Below are positions 33,860 through 43,207 of a stretch of 64,000 bases of DNA, piece after piece. The number at the start of each line of letters is the position of its first letter. The first letter of the stretch is position 1. Source of the stretch: JBFMFH01 sp964481395 (GTDB lineage: Bacteria; Acidobacteriota; Vicinamibacteria; Vicinamibacterales; JAKQTR01); contig CAYZYG010000005.1 of assembly GCA_964481395.1 (NCBI GenBank), positions 1 through 64,000 on the forward strand, read 5' to 3'. Under the pieces are notes generated by a model, which ran no database searches, was not told the origin of the DNA, and worked only from the letters and a program-made list of their open reading frames with translations. A program made the position numbers and the translations under genes.

Positions 33860-35059
33860 ATGAACCACCAGACCATCCCACTCGCCCGCCGGAACGAACG
33901 CGCGGTCGCCAGCTTCCTGCGCGACCTCATCGCCATCAGGTCCTTGAGCTCTCAGGAAAGCGACGTCGTCCGGCGTATCGAGCGCGAGATGCGCGCGCTC
34001 GACTACGACGAGGTCCGCGTCGATCCGATGGGCAATGTCCTCGGCCGCATCGGCCACGGGCCTCGAATCCTCGCGTACGACGCGCACGTGGACACGGTGG
34101 ACGTGGGCAACCCGGCAAACTGGACCGTGGACCCGTTTGCGGGTGACGAACGGGACGGGATCATCTACGGGCGCGGCGCCTGCGACATGAAGGGCGCCCT
34201 CGCGTCGATCGTCTACGGCGGCGCCCTCGCGAGGCAGGCGGGCATCCCGGACGACGTCACGCTGTGGGTGGTCGGAAGCGTTCAGGAGGAGGACTGCGAC
34301 GGCCTGTGCTGGCAGTATATCCTGAGCGAGGACGGCATCCGCCCGGAGGCCGTCGTCGTGGCCGAGCCCACCAACCTCGGCATCTATCGGGGCCATCGGG
34401 GCCGGATGGAAATCGAGGTGCGGACGAGCGGCATCTCGTGCCATGGGTCCGCTCCCGAACGGGGCCTCAACGCCGTCTACCGCATGGCGCCCATCATCCA
34501 GGACATCGAACGGCTGAACGACCGTCTCGGCGGCGAGCCCTTCCTCGGGAAGGGCACGGTCACGATCGCCGAAATTCGGTCGACGTCCCCGTCGCTGTGC
34601 GCCGTCGCAGACTCGGCCACGATTCACCTCGACCGGCGTCTGGCGGCCAGCGACACGCTGGAGTCGGCCGTGCGCGAGATCATGGACCTCCCCAGCGTGC
34701 GTGCGGCAGGCGCCGAGGTCGTCGTCCTCGACTATGCCGTGCCAAGCTGGACTGGCCTCACCTACCCCACGAAGAAGTTCTACCCGACGTGGCTGCTGCC
34801 GGAGGGCCACCCGCTGCTGGGCGCCGCCGTCGACACCTACGCCGGGCTCTTCGGCGAGGCTCCGGCCGTCGGGCGCTGGGTCTTCAGCACGAACGGTGTG
34901 GCCATCATGGGCATGCGCGGAATCCCGTGCATCGGCTTCGGGCCCGGCGACGAGCGGTACGCCCACATGGCGACGGAACAGATCCCCGTCGAGCACCTGG
35001 TGAAGGCGGTCGCCTGGTACGCGGCCTTCCCGCGGGTCTTCGCCGAATCCGGAGCCTGA
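33860..35059 (+). CDS. YgeY-type M20 peptidase (selenium-metabolism-linked hydrolase family)
   Basis: Dinuclear zinc hydrolase of the M20 clan, close to the YgeY family that is recurrently annotated as selenium metabolism-linked hydrolase. ATG 33860 is preferred to 33830. Metal and catalytic residues are His76 and Asp78 in YDAHVDTVD, Asp109 in GRGACDMKG, and Glu143/Glu144 in SVQEEDCDG. GHRGRMEIEVRTSGISCHGS and the C-terminal IGFGPGDERYAHMATEQIP complete the site. The 399-aa length fits. Possible substrates are N-acyl amino acids, peptides or purine-catabolism intermediates. TACGAT at 33802-33807 may be its -10 box. No selenium genes are visible nearby. Confidence 0.9.
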   Translation: MNHQTIPLARRNERAVASFLRDLIAIRSLSSQESDVVRRIEREMRALDYDEVRVDPMGNVLGRIGHGPRILAYDAHVDTVDVGNPANWTVDPFAGDERDGIIYGRGACDMKGALASIVYGGALARQAGIPDDVTLWVVGSVQEEDCDGLCWQYILSEDGIRPEAVVVAEPTNLGIYRGHRGRMEIEVRTSGISCHGSAPERGLNAVYRMAPIIQDIERLNDRLGGEPFLGKGTVTIAEIRSTSPSLCAVADSATIHLDRRLAASDTLESAVREIMDLPSVRAAGAEVVVLDYAVPSWTGLTYPTKKFYPTWLLPEGHPLLGAAVDTYAGLFGEAPAVGRWVFSTNGVAIMGMRGIPCIGFGPGDERYAHMATEQIPVEHLVKAVAWYAAFPRVFAESGA

Positions 35060-35103
35060 CCCCCGTGTGACGGCGGAGCGCTTCGCGCGCCCCGGAACGA
35101 AAA

Positions 35104-35133
35104 GGGCCGCGCGCGAACGCTCGCGCGCGGCCC
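35104..35133. terminator. Bidirectional hairpin terminator
   Basis: A perfect 13-base stem (GGGCCGCGCGCGA with TCGCGCGCGGCCC) and a four-base loop, with AAAA on the left and GCTCTT on the right. It lies between the convergent M20 gene and TonB receptor and can serve both. Confidence 0.8.
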
Positions 35134-35139
35134 GCTCTT

Positions 35140-35187
35140 CCCTGTTGCCGGTCGCCTGACGCCTGTCGCCTGACGCCTGTCGCCTAG
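35140..35187. repeat. Heptamer array I ending on the TonB receptor stop codon
   Basis: Units CCCTGTT, GCCGGTC, GCCTGAC, GCCTGTC, GCCTGAC, GCCTGTC and the partial GCCTAG. The last partial unit supplies the TAG stop (read on the minus strand at 35186-35184). Confidence 0.88.
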
Positions 35188-37445
35188 AAGTTCACCTTCA
35201 GTTCGCCGATGAACGACCGTTTGATCACGTCGCCGAAGATGTGCTGCAGGATGTCCTGGTTCGCCAAGTTGGTGGCCTTGATAGCCGTCGTGAAACGGCC
35301 GTTCATCCACCGCACGCCGAAGCTGCCGTTGACCAGGGCGAATGAATCCGTCCAGCCGGCGAAACGGCTGTCGAGCACGTCCTGCCAGTAGGCGTCATCC
35401 TGGTAGTTGACCGACAGGTCACCGAAGAACCGCCCGGCGCTGACGTTGAACCCCGCGTTGATGCGGTTGTTCGGCGGCAGGTTGAGCTCGGATTCGGGAA
35501 TCTGCGCCTTCGGATCGCTCTGCCACGAGTAGTTGGCGTAGAAGTTGACGTGGCGGGTGAGCGCCATGTCGAGGCCCAGTTCGACGCCGTACGTCTCGAT
35601 GAGCCCGCACTTCCCGGTGCACCCCTCGCGGTAGATGTCACCGGTGTTCAGGTACGAGAAGTCCGACGGCAGGCCGTTCCCGGGGCCGAAGGCGCCGGCC
35701 GCGATCAGCGCGTCGAGGATGTACGGCGGCAGCGGCCAGCCCGGCGGCACATTGCGCGACGAGTATGATCCCACCTGGGTGAAGTAGATCTCGTCGACCT
35801 GGCGGTTGTAGTACCAGGCGAAGCTGACCGACGCGCGGTTCTTGATCACACCCGAGTACCCGATCTCGTAGGCGTCCAGGGAGTTCTCCCGGAGGTTCTC
35901 ATTGCCGTAGGTCGTGATCGGGAACGTGTACACCCGACCGGCGAACGCCGGGCTGATGAGGCCGAGGTCGAGCTGGTTGAGGATGTTCGCGCCCAGGAAG
36001 TTGTTGGTGAGCGACGGCGCGCGGTAGGCCTTGTTGTACGACACGCGGAACGTCTGATCCGGCACCGGCTTGACCATGAACGTCGTCCGCGGGGAGAACA
36101 CCACGTCCTCGAGGACGTCGAAGTGGTCCATCCGGACGCCGACGAGCCAGCGGAACTTCTCTCCCAGGAAGATCTCGTCCTGGATGTAGACGCCCTGCTC
36201 GCTGCGCGAACTGCCGTTGGGGGCGATCGACAGGTCGAACGTGTTGTAGCGGACGTTGCCGCCGTAGCTCAGCACGTGGCGCGTTCCGACGGCCGTGATG
36301 TTCGACACCTCGAAATCGAAGGTCTTCGTGTCGAAGTCGAACTGGATGGGGTTGCCGTCCACGCCGATCGCCAGGAGCGCCGGCGCGTCGCCGTTGAGCA
36401 GGTTCGTGAAGAACTGAACCTTCAGCGGGCCCTTGTTGTAGGCCGCCTTCACGTACGCGACGTTGGACCCCTCTTCGATCCGGAACGGTCCGATGCCCGA
36501 GTGGATGATGCCGCTCGTCCCGGCGTAGCCGCCCGACATCGTGATGCGCTGCTGCCCGTCACCGAAGTCGTAATCCACCCGGCCGTCGAACTTCGGCTGG
36601 GTAGTGCCGACGTTGGTGAACTGGGGGTACGGCGTCTGGAAGCTGTTGTCGATGTTGCCCACCGGGCGAGCGAACGGGTCCTGCGAGTACACGCCGCCGG
36701 AGAGTTTGAACGACCACTTGTCGTTGATGGCTTGGGCGTGCGTGCCGCTCACGTAGAAGAGACCGCCTTGGCCGGGGTCTTCGGTCTGCCCGTCGACCGC
36801 CCTGTCGAACCCGCCGAAGCCCATCGTGAAGCTCGTGCCCTGCATCTCCCGCGGAGACTTCGTGATGATGTTCACCACGCCGCTCATGGCGTTCGCGCCC
36901 CAGACAGCGGAGGCCGGACCGCGGATGATCTCGATCTGCTTGACCTCGGCGAAGTTGATCGGCATGAAATCCCAGCCGACGAACCCGAAGAAGTCGAGGT
37001 AGACGCTGCGGCCGTCGATCAGCGCGAGCTGCGACGTGGACAGCGTCCCGGTCGCGCCACGGCTCGTGATGTTCACGTCGCGAGCCGACGTCTGCGACAC
37101 ATTGACGCCGGGCACCGCGCGGAAGAGACCCGCGTAGTCGGCCGCCGGCTTGCTCGCCAGCGTCTGGGTATTGATGACGCTCACGGTGGCCGGCGCGTTG
37201 ATGAGCTGCTGCTCGACCTTCGACGCCGTCACGACGACCTGTTCCTCGTAGCGGGGCTGCTCTTCGACCTTCTTTTCCTCCACCGGCTTCTCACCGGGCT
37301 TCGGTGGCGGCTGGGTCTGCTGAGCGCCCTGCGTCTGCTGAACCGCCTCGCCCGCCTGAGCGGGCTGTTGCTGCGCCTCGACCGCCATGGCGGGAGCAGC
37401 CGCCACGAGCAGTCCGAGCAGGACAGCAAGTGTACGCAACACCAT
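35184..37445 (-). CDS. TonB-dependent receptor
   Basis: Outer-membrane TonB-gated transporter. ATG 37445 follows GGAGGAGG. A signal peptide (MVLRTLAVLLGLLVAAAPAMA) is followed by a low-complexity Gln/Pro/Lys-rich segment (about 25-68) that may reach across the periplasm, then TonB-box-like YEEQVVVTAS. The plug has INTQTL, LFRAVPGVNVSQTSARDVNITSRG, LIDGRSVYLDFFG and EIIRGPASAVWGANAMSGVVNIITK. The barrel contains the NKAYRAPS and ENLRENSLDAYEIGY signatures and ends in VKVNF. The 753-aa length is usual. A VWGANAMSG plug is typical of vitamin B12- or colicin-type receptors, but the ligand is unknown. A stem-loop and TATACT box lie in the leader. Confidence 0.94.
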   Translation of the reverse strand: MVLRTLAVLLGLLVAAAPAMAVEAQQQPAQAGEAVQQTQGAQQTQPPPKPGEKPVEEKKVEEQPRYEEQVVVTASKVEQQLINAPATVSVINTQTLASKPAADYAGLFRAVPGVNVSQTSARDVNITSRGATGTLSTSQLALIDGRSVYLDFFGFVGWDFMPINFAEVKQIEIIRGPASAVWGANAMSGVVNIITKSPREMQGTSFTMGFGGFDRAVDGQTEDPGQGGLFYVSGTHAQAINDKWSFKLSGGVYSQDPFARPVGNIDNSFQTPYPQFTNVGTTQPKFDGRVDYDFGDGQQRITMSGGYAGTSGIIHSGIGPFRIEEGSNVAYVKAAYNKGPLKVQFFTNLLNGDAPALLAIGVDGNPIQFDFDTKTFDFEVSNITAVGTRHVLSYGGNVRYNTFDLSIAPNGSSRSEQGVYIQDEIFLGEKFRWLVGVRMDHFDVLEDVVFSPRTTFMVKPVPDQTFRVSYNKAYRAPSLTNNFLGANILNQLDLGLISPAFAGRVYTFPITTYGNENLRENSLDAYEIGYSGVIKNRASVSFAWYYNRQVDEIYFTQVGSYSSRNVPPGWPLPPYILDALIAAGAFGPGNGLPSDFSYLNTGDIYREGCTGKCGLIETYGVELGLDMALTRHVNFYANYSWQSDPKAQIPESELNLPPNNRINAGFNVSAGRFFGDLSVNYQDDAYWQDVLDSRFAGWTDSFALVNGSFGVRWMNGRFTTAIKATNLANQDILQHIFGDVIKRSFIGELKVNF

Positions 37446-37553
37446 TCAAACCTCCTCCAGAATCCGCAAAACGTCGCGACGCCGCTTCAGGGGCGCCGCC
37501 CTCGTCTGCCGCTCCCTGCGGCCGAGGCCCTCGAACCCTCTTTGATGCGGAAG

Positions 37554-37590
37554 CTGCCGCCCCCCCGGGCGGCAGTAACAGCGCAGTATA
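37554..37590 (-). promoter_or_regulatory. -10 box TATACT and 5' stem-loop for the TonB receptor
   Basis: On the minus strand TATACT occupies 37590-37585, so transcription would begin near 37578, directly at a hairpin (CTGCCGCCC/GGGCGGCAG, 37554-37575). The leader to the ATG would be about 130 bases and start with this stem, possibly protecting the mRNA. Alternatively the hairpin terminates the upstream AEC gene. Nothing else is evident in 37446-37699. Confidence 0.4.
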
Positions 37591-37699
37591 CTCCAAGCAG
37601 GTGGATTCCGGCAGCCGGAATTCTTGAACGCCTGTTCAGACCTTCCAGCGACCGCCGGGGGCTCCCCAGGACCATTCGTCGCGTCCGGGCGACTTCGCG

Positions 37700-38617
37700 T
37701 CACCAGCCGGACTTGAGCATCCAGATCACGCCAGTCACCGTGAGCGGGCTGAGGATCGTCGACACGGCAACCACGGCCGTCACGAATGCCGGCGCGGCTC
37801 GGAACTCGAGCGCCACGATCGTCGCGAGCACGGCCGTCGGCATCGCCGATTCCAGGATCGCCGCGTCGCGGGCTGGCCCCGAGAGCCCCAGGACCGCCGA
37901 GGCCGTCCAGCCGAACGCCGGCCGGCCCACCAGCACCAGCACCAGGGCGATGGCCACGAGCCCGGGCCGGCCCGGCCACGGATGGCGGTGCAACTGCATG
38001 CCCAGGACCAGCAGCATCACCGGAATGGCCGCCCCGGCCAGGAGACCGACCGGCCTGGCGATCGGCACCGGGACGCCCAAACCGCTGAGACTCACCACGG
38101 CGGCCGCGGCGATTGCGTAGACCACGGGCACACGGGCCACTCGGACGAGAACCTCACGCCGCCCAGCCCGCCCCCCCGACGCGATCGCGACGCCCAGCGT
38201 CAGGGTCAGCACCGAATTGGCCACGAAGTAGATGGCCGCCCGAGCCGCAGTCTGCTCGCCGAAGGCGAACATGACGACCGACAATCCGTAGTTGCCGGCG
38301 TTGGCGAACATCACGGCAATCAGGAACCCGGCCCGGGTCGGCGGGTCCAGCCTGAACGGCAGGGACGCGACCCAGGCAGCCCCCCCCGCCGCCACGACCA
38401 CGATCGCCGTCAGCACCGCCAGCCGGCCGATTTCGCCGCCTCCCAGGGTCGACGTCGTCAGCAGGTGGAAGACGAGGCATGGCGTGAGGGCGTTGAAGGC
38501 AATCTTCGAGACGGTCTCGACATCCAGGCGCCACACCTGCGCCAAGACGTAGCCGGCTCCCGCCATCAGGAGGATCGGCAGCAGGTCGTTCTGGAGAATC
38601 TGGAGCGGGAGCGCCAT
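37700..38617 (-). CDS. AEC (auxin efflux carrier) family transporter
   Basis: Ten-helix inner-membrane secondary transporter related to malate and small-molecule exporters. It begins MALPLQILQNDLLPILLMAGAGYVLAQVWRLDVETVSKIAFNALTPCLVFHLL, the canonical first half with a conserved Pro. FANAGNYGLSVVMFAFGE is the middle signature. The second half (VYAIAAAAVVSLSGLGVPVP, LLVLGMQLHRH, ESAMPTAVLATIVALEF) mirrors it. The 305-aa length is normal. It is transcribed toward the TonB receptor but is separated by 254 bases with a hairpin. Substrate unknown; the ribosome site is weak. Confidence 0.9.
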   Translation of the reverse strand: MALPLQILQNDLLPILLMAGAGYVLAQVWRLDVETVSKIAFNALTPCLVFHLLTTSTLGGGEIGRLAVLTAIVVVAAGGAAWVASLPFRLDPPTRAGFLIAVMFANAGNYGLSVVMFAFGEQTAARAAIYFVANSVLTLTLGVAIASGGRAGRREVLVRVARVPVVYAIAAAAVVSLSGLGVPVPIARPVGLLAGAAIPVMLLVLGMQLHRHPWPGRPGLVAIALVLVLVGRPAFGWTASAVLGLSGPARDAAILESAMPTAVLATIVALEFRAAPAFVTAVVAVSTILSPLTVTGVIWMLKSGW

Positions 38618-38718
38618 GGCGATCCGATTCGTGCCCCTCGGCGGCCGCTTTCCGCGGACGACGGGAACGCACTACGATATCATCAGAACGCATTCCTGCC
38701 CGCTCGCGAGGTATCTCT

Positions 38719-40248
38719 GTGCATCGTCGCATCCTCGATCGCCTCGTCCTGCTCGGGGCGCTGCTCGCGCTCTCGTCTCCCGTCCTGGCTCAGCCGACCG
38801 CACGGCTGACGATCCTCCATACGAACGACACGCACGGCCATCTGATGCCCTTCAGCTACCCGGCTGTCGCCCCCGAGGGGTCCGTACTCGACACCCTGAG
38901 CGAGCGGCGCGACATCGGCGGCATCGCCAGGCGCGCGGCCATGGCGGCCGGGATTCGTTCGCAACTCGCCTCCCAGGGCGTTCCCGTGTGGCTGGTGGAC
39001 GTCGGAGACTTCTCCGACGGTACGGCGTTCTCGACGGAGTACCAGGGCGAGGCTGACGTTGCCGCGATGAACGCGGCCGGGTACGACCTCGCCACCTTCG
39101 GAAACCACGAGTTCAACTACCCCGTCGCGCACGTCCTGAGGCTCTTGACGCTCGTGAAGCACCCCGTCCTGCTCGCGAACGTCGTCGACCGCCAGACCGG
39201 CCTGCCCATCGCGTCGCCGTCGCGAATCGTCCAGGTGGGCCCGGTACGGGTCGGGGTCTTCGGGCTCGTCACACACGAGGCACGGACGTACCCGGCCGTC
39301 AAGGAGGGCTTCACCGTCCTCGACGAGATTCCCACGGCGCGCCAGGTCGTCGCCGACCTCCGCGCGCGCGTGGACATCGTCATCCTGATCTCCCACTGCG
39401 GCGACGAGATGGACGCGCGGCTGGCCGCCGAGGTGCCCGGGATCGACGTCATCGTCGGGGGACACTCGCACTCCAGGCTGCCGGTCGGTGAGTTCGTCTG
39501 GCGCTCCGACGATCTCACCGCGGACGGCGTGAACGGGACCGTCATCGTGCAGGCGTTCCAGTGGGGCGGCGAACTGGGCCGCCTCGACCTGCTGTTCCGC
39601 AAGCGGCCGGGCGGCTGGGTTGTGGACCGCTACCGGTCGCGCCTCCTGCCCGTCACGCGCGACGTGACGCCCGATGCGACGGTCGGGGCCGTCGTGGCCC
39701 GTTACTGGGACCCGATTGCCGCCAAGTACGGCGAGGTTGTCGGCCAGGCCGCCGACGACTTCAGCAGCCGCGGCGACGATGAAGCCCCGTACCATCTCGT
39801 GGCCGATGCCATTCGGGAGACCTTCGGCGTGGAGATCGAGCTGGAGAACCGCGGCGGCATCCGCGCGCCGCTCGTGGCGGGCCCGATCACGCGCGGCGAC
39901 ATCATCACGATGGACCCCTTCGACAACACCATCGTGCTCTTCAAGGCGACCGGACGCCAGATCAGGGACATCATCACCCGACACGCGCCACACGTGTCCG
40001 GCCTGCGGTACCGCATGGTCAAGGGTGCGGTCGTCGATCTGACGATTGGGGGCCGGCCCGTCGAAGACGACCGCGTCTACGCGGGTGCAGCGAATTCGTA
40101 CTTCGCCGGGTTTGCGCTGAAAGACGTAGCCACAAACGACACGGGCAGAAAGCGCCTTGACGTCGTCATCGACTACGTGCGCGCGAGGGGAACCGTGCAT
40201 CCCGCGTACGACGGCCGACGGATCGTCGTGGGATCAGCGCGCGAGTAG
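38719..40248 (+). CDS. Secreted bifunctional metallophosphatase/5'-nucleotidase
   Basis: Periplasmic 5'-nucleotidase (UshA-like) that would dephosphorylate nucleotides to recover nucleosides and phosphate. The GTG start at 38719 follows GAGGT; TACGAT at 38673-38678 is a candidate -10. A signal peptide (MHRRILDRLVLLGALLALSSPVLAQ) precedes the metallophosphatase domain with LHTNDTHGHL (metal ligands Asp, His), VDVGDF, TFGNHEFNYP, LISHCGD and VGGHSHSRL. The C-terminal 5'-nucleotidase domain has LENRGGIRAPL and ITMDPFDNTIVLFKATGRQI. The 509-aa length is typical. Its 3' end overlaps the convergent Memo gene by 15 bases. Confidence 0.92.
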   Translation: MHRRILDRLVLLGALLALSSPVLAQPTARLTILHTNDTHGHLMPFSYPAVAPEGSVLDTLSERRDIGGIARRAAMAAGIRSQLASQGVPVWLVDVGDFSDGTAFSTEYQGEADVAAMNAAGYDLATFGNHEFNYPVAHVLRLLTLVKHPVLLANVVDRQTGLPIASPSRIVQVGPVRVGVFGLVTHEARTYPAVKEGFTVLDEIPTARQVVADLRARVDIVILISHCGDEMDARLAAEVPGIDVIVGGHSHSRLPVGEFVWRSDDLTADGVNGTVIVQAFQWGGELGRLDLLFRKRPGGWVVDRYRSRLLPVTRDVTPDATVGAVVARYWDPIAAKYGEVVGQAADDFSSRGDDEAPYHLVADAIRETFGVEIELENRGGIRAPLVAGPITRGDIITMDPFDNTIVLFKATGRQIRDIITRHAPHVSGLRYRMVKGAVVDLTIGGRPVEDDRVYAGAANSYFAGFALKDVATNDTGRKRLDVVIDYVRARGTVHPAYDGRRIVVGSARE

Positions 40249-41805
40249 CATCGGCACCGGCTGCTCGAGGCCGGCTTCGTTGAAGACCTCGGCCTGAAAG
40301 GTCAGCAGGCGGGCCCCCGACGACCGCCAGGCGTCCTGGTGGAGGCCGGCCTTGACCGCCAGGTTGTCGAGCAGGTCCTTCCGCCCCCAACCTTGCTCGG
40401 TCGCCACCTGCGGCAGGAAGACGGCGGACCGGCCCTCGGCCTGCAGCACGACGCCGTCCCGGCCTGGGACGATTGCCCTGAAGTCCTGTACCGGCGTCAG
40501 GGGCGTCAGTACCGCGACCTCGAGTTCGAGGGATGGCAACTCGCGGGCGCGGACAGCGCCGAATCGAGGGTCCCGGAATGCCGACTCGAACGCCATCGCG
40601 CTCACCAGACGGATAAGCGGTCCTTCGGGCAGCAGCCGCCCCACGCATCCTCGCAGGTCACCGTTCTTCCGAACGGTCACGAATGCACCCGCCTCGCGCA
40701 GCAGCGCCGCGCTTCCGCCACGCGGGAGCGGCAGCGTCTCGCTGGTGAGGTAGCGCGCGATCGTGTTCCGCGCGAGCGCCAGCAGGACCTGCCGGTCGGC
40801 TGCGGTCAGCTGGCCACTGGCGTCGGGTCGCGGACGGTTCAAGGCCGCGAGGTCAGGCTCACCGTGTCCTGGTGCGAACGCGACGGCTCCGTAGCCCACC
40901 ACGCGATCCAGCGTCCCGACGGCCACCGCCGACGAATTCGCGTAGCTGAGCACGATCCCGCGCGCGGCGCCGAGACGACGGGCGGCCTCGATCGCCACCA
41001 GGATCGGGCCGAGTCCGCAGGCACGCGTGACCAGGCCTGGCGTCACCTCCGACCCGACGCCGCGTTCGGCCCGCACCAGACCACCGACGTCCATCCGGGC
41101 CACCCGCTCCAAGGTGGCCGCATCCACGCGCGCGGCCGCCTCGGCCGGCGGGTAGTGCGCCAGGTCGGACGACGCCACGATCAGCGCACGGCGCCCCCGC
41201 ACCGCATCAGCCAGTACACGTCCGAACCGGGCGCAGGCCTCAGGATCGCCGGTCGCGACGACGACCGGCACCACCCGTGCGCCGGGGAAGACGCGCTGGA
41301 CGAAGGGAACGTGAACTTCCACGGAGTGTTCACGCTCGTGGAGCCGCCGGTCGGGCACGGCCAGATCGCCATCCTGCACGAGCGCCATGGCGAGTTCCCG
41401 GTCCACCTGAACTGTTCCCAACGGTGTCCGCAGCGCATCGCCATCGTAGACCGAGGCCCGATCGAAGCCGGCCGTCGTGTGATTGGCCCCCAGGATGACC
41501 ACGGTGTCCACCGCCATGCGGGAAACCTGGACGAACGCGTCTGCCGCAATCTGTCCGGAGAAGAGGTACCCGGCGTGCGGCACGATGATGACCGGCGGAG
41601 ACTCGCCGCGGTACGGGAGGGCTTCAGCGAGGTATTGGTCGATGGCCGCCTCGAGCTTCGCGCGGTCCAGGGGGTAGAACTCGCCGGCGACCGCCGGGGC
41701 ACGGATCGGCAAGGACGTCCGGGCGGACCCCAGCGGCGCGGCGCACGCCGCGAGCAGCGCCGATCCCACGACAGCTGCCGCGACGATGACGGGCCGGTGC
41801 ACCAT
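40234..41805 (-). CDS. Lipoprotein fusing AmmeMemoRadiSam proteins B (Memo) and A (AMMECR1)
   Basis: Two-domain protein with an unexpected export signal. ATG 41805 begins MVHRPVIVAAAVVGSALLAAC, a lipoprotein signal with lipobox Cys21. Residues about 35-315 are Memo-like: APAVAGEFYP, VPHAGYLFSG (His77), ILGANHTTAG (His109), HSVEVHVPF, SSDLAHYPP and ACGLGPI (Cys263). Together these would make the metal-binding dioxygenase-like pocket. Residues about 335-522 are AMMECR1-like with GDLRGCVGRL and LPQVATEQGWGRKDLLDNLAVKAGL. The radical SAM third component is absent from the window. Function of the system is unknown. An extracytoplasmic lipidated fusion is unusual. The gene stands alone and overlaps the convergent nucleotidase by 15 bases. 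Confidence 0.88.
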   Translation of the reverse strand: MVHRPVIVAAAVVGSALLAACAAPLGSARTSLPIRAPAVAGEFYPLDRAKLEAAIDQYLAEALPYRGESPPVIIVPHAGYLFSGQIAADAFVQVSRMAVDTVVILGANHTTAGFDRASVYDGDALRTPLGTVQVDRELAMALVQDGDLAVPDRRLHEREHSVEVHVPFVQRVFPGARVVPVVVATGDPEACARFGRVLADAVRGRRALIVASSDLAHYPPAEAAARVDAATLERVARMDVGGLVRAERGVGSEVTPGLVTRACGLGPILVAIEAARRLGAARGIVLSYANSSAVAVGTLDRVVGYGAVAFAPGHGEPDLAALNRPRPDASGQLTAADRQVLLALARNTIARYLTSETLPLPRGGSAALLREAGAFVTVRKNGDLRGCVGRLLPEGPLIRLVSAMAFESAFRDPRFGAVRARELPSLELEVAVLTPLTPVQDFRAIVPGRDGVVLQAEGRSAVFLPQVATEQGWGRKDLLDNLAVKAGLHQDAWRSSGARLLTFQAEVFNEAGLEQPVPMLLAR

Positions 41806-41951
41806 GCTCAGACGCTCCGAAGAGGATGCGTTACCGCTCTCCGATCCTACCCCGTGGCGGCGGACGCTCACCAGCACGTTCCCGCTTCCGCCCGCTCCTC
41901 CGACGGGATAAGCTAGCAGGGTCCCTCAACCGCCCCCCGCCGAGGACCCAC

Positions 41952-43148
41952 ATGGCCCACGACACGAAGCACCTCGAGTTCGACAGCAAGCTGATTCACG
42001 CCGGCGCGTTCGAGGAACCGTACGGAAGCGCCACGGTACCGATCTACCAGACCTCGACGTTCGCCTTCGACAACGCGCAGAACGGCGCGGACCGCTTTGC
42101 CGGCACCTCGTCCGGGTTCATCTACACGCGCCTGGGCAACCCGACCATCGGCGCCCTCGAGCGCCTGGTCGCCGAACTCGAGAACGGCTGCGGCGGCATC
42201 GCCACCAGTTCAGGGATGGGCGCGGTGTCGATCGTCTACATGTCCATGCTCGCACAGGGCGCGCACATGGTCGGGACCTCCGCCGTCTACGGGCCGTCCC
42301 GCGTGCTGGCCGAGAAGACGCTCTCGCGCTTCGGTGTGACGTCCAGCTGGGTGGATTCGTCGGACCTGGACGCCGTGCGCCGGGCCTTCCAGCCGAACAC
42401 CCGGCTGCTCTACGTTGAAAGCCCGTCGAATCCGACGCAGCAGGTGACGGACCTCGAGGCCTGCGCGGCCATCGCCCACGAGCACGGCGCGGTGCTGGTC
42501 GTCGACAACACGTTCGCCAGCCCGTTTCTGCAGAAACCGCTCGATCTCGGCGCCGACGTCGTCCTGCACTCGGTCACCAAGTTCCTCAACGGACATGCCG
42601 ACATCGTCGGGGGCGTCGTGGTGGCGAAAACGGAAGAGCACTACAGGCTGCTCCGGCCGCACATGATCGCCCTCGGCTGCAACATGGACCCCCACCAGGC
42701 CTTCATGGTCATCCGGGGAATCAAGACGCTCGGCGTCCGCATGCAGCGGGCGCAGGCCAACGCTCTGATCATCGCGCGCTGGCTGGAATCGCACCCGAAG
42801 GTGGAATGGGTGCGTTACGTGGGCCTCGAGTCGCACCCGCAGTACGAACTGGCGAAGCGGCAGATGAAGGGCCCCGGGGCGATGATCGCGTTCGGGCTCA
42901 AGGGCGGGCTCGAGGCTGGCCGGACGGTGATGGACAACGTCAAGCTGGCCACGCTGGCGGTGTCGCTCGGCGGGGTCGAGTCGCTCATCGAGCACCCCGC
43001 GTCGATGACCCACGCCGGCGTCTCGCGCGAGCACCGCGAGGAAGCCGGCATCACCGACGGGCTGGTTCGTTACTCCGTCGGCATCGAGGACGTCAACGAC
43101 CTCATCAAGGACCTCGACCAGGCGCTCGCCGCGGTGCAGGACGCGTAA
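41952..43148 (+). CDS. Methionine gamma-lyase/O-acetylhomoserine aminocarboxypropyltransferase-like PLP enzyme
   Basis: Second Cys/Met PLP-dependent enzyme in the window. ATG 41952 begins MAHDTKHLEFDSKLIHAGAFEEPYGSATVPIYQTSTFAF. PLP contacts are in YTRLGNPTIGALERLVAELENG, SSGMGAV, YVESPSNPTQQV, VVDNTFASPFLQKP and the lysine motif HSVTKFLNGHADIVGG with Lys210. The C-terminus has SLGGVESLIEHPASMTHAGV. The sequence CNMDPHQAFMVIRGIKTL and the general pattern look closest to methionine gamma-lyase. The 398-aa length is usual. It differs clearly from the paralogue at 25324, so they are not recent duplicates. TAAGCT at 41909-41914 may be its -10 box. Confidence 0.92.
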   Translation: MAHDTKHLEFDSKLIHAGAFEEPYGSATVPIYQTSTFAFDNAQNGADRFAGTSSGFIYTRLGNPTIGALERLVAELENGCGGIATSSGMGAVSIVYMSMLAQGAHMVGTSAVYGPSRVLAEKTLSRFGVTSSWVDSSDLDAVRRAFQPNTRLLYVESPSNPTQQVTDLEACAAIAHEHGAVLVVDNTFASPFLQKPLDLGADVVLHSVTKFLNGHADIVGGVVVAKTEEHYRLLRPHMIALGCNMDPHQAFMVIRGIKTLGVRMQRAQANALIIARWLESHPKVEWVRYVGLESHPQYELAKRQMKGPGAMIAFGLKGGLEAGRTVMDNVKLATLAVSLGGVESLIEHPASMTHAGVSREHREEAGITDGLVRYSVGIEDVNDLIKDLDQALAAVQDA

Positions 43149-43207
43149 CCCCGGATTCGCATCACGTGGAAACCCCCGGGCCGGTCCGGGATTCGGGTCT
43201 GTCGATC

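Noticed and set aside
25324..43148. The two Cys/Met PLP enzymes as a recent duplication
   Set aside because: Their sequences differ throughout, including the residues around the PLP lysine (HSATKYFCGHGD against HSVTKFLNGHAD), so they are old paralogues.
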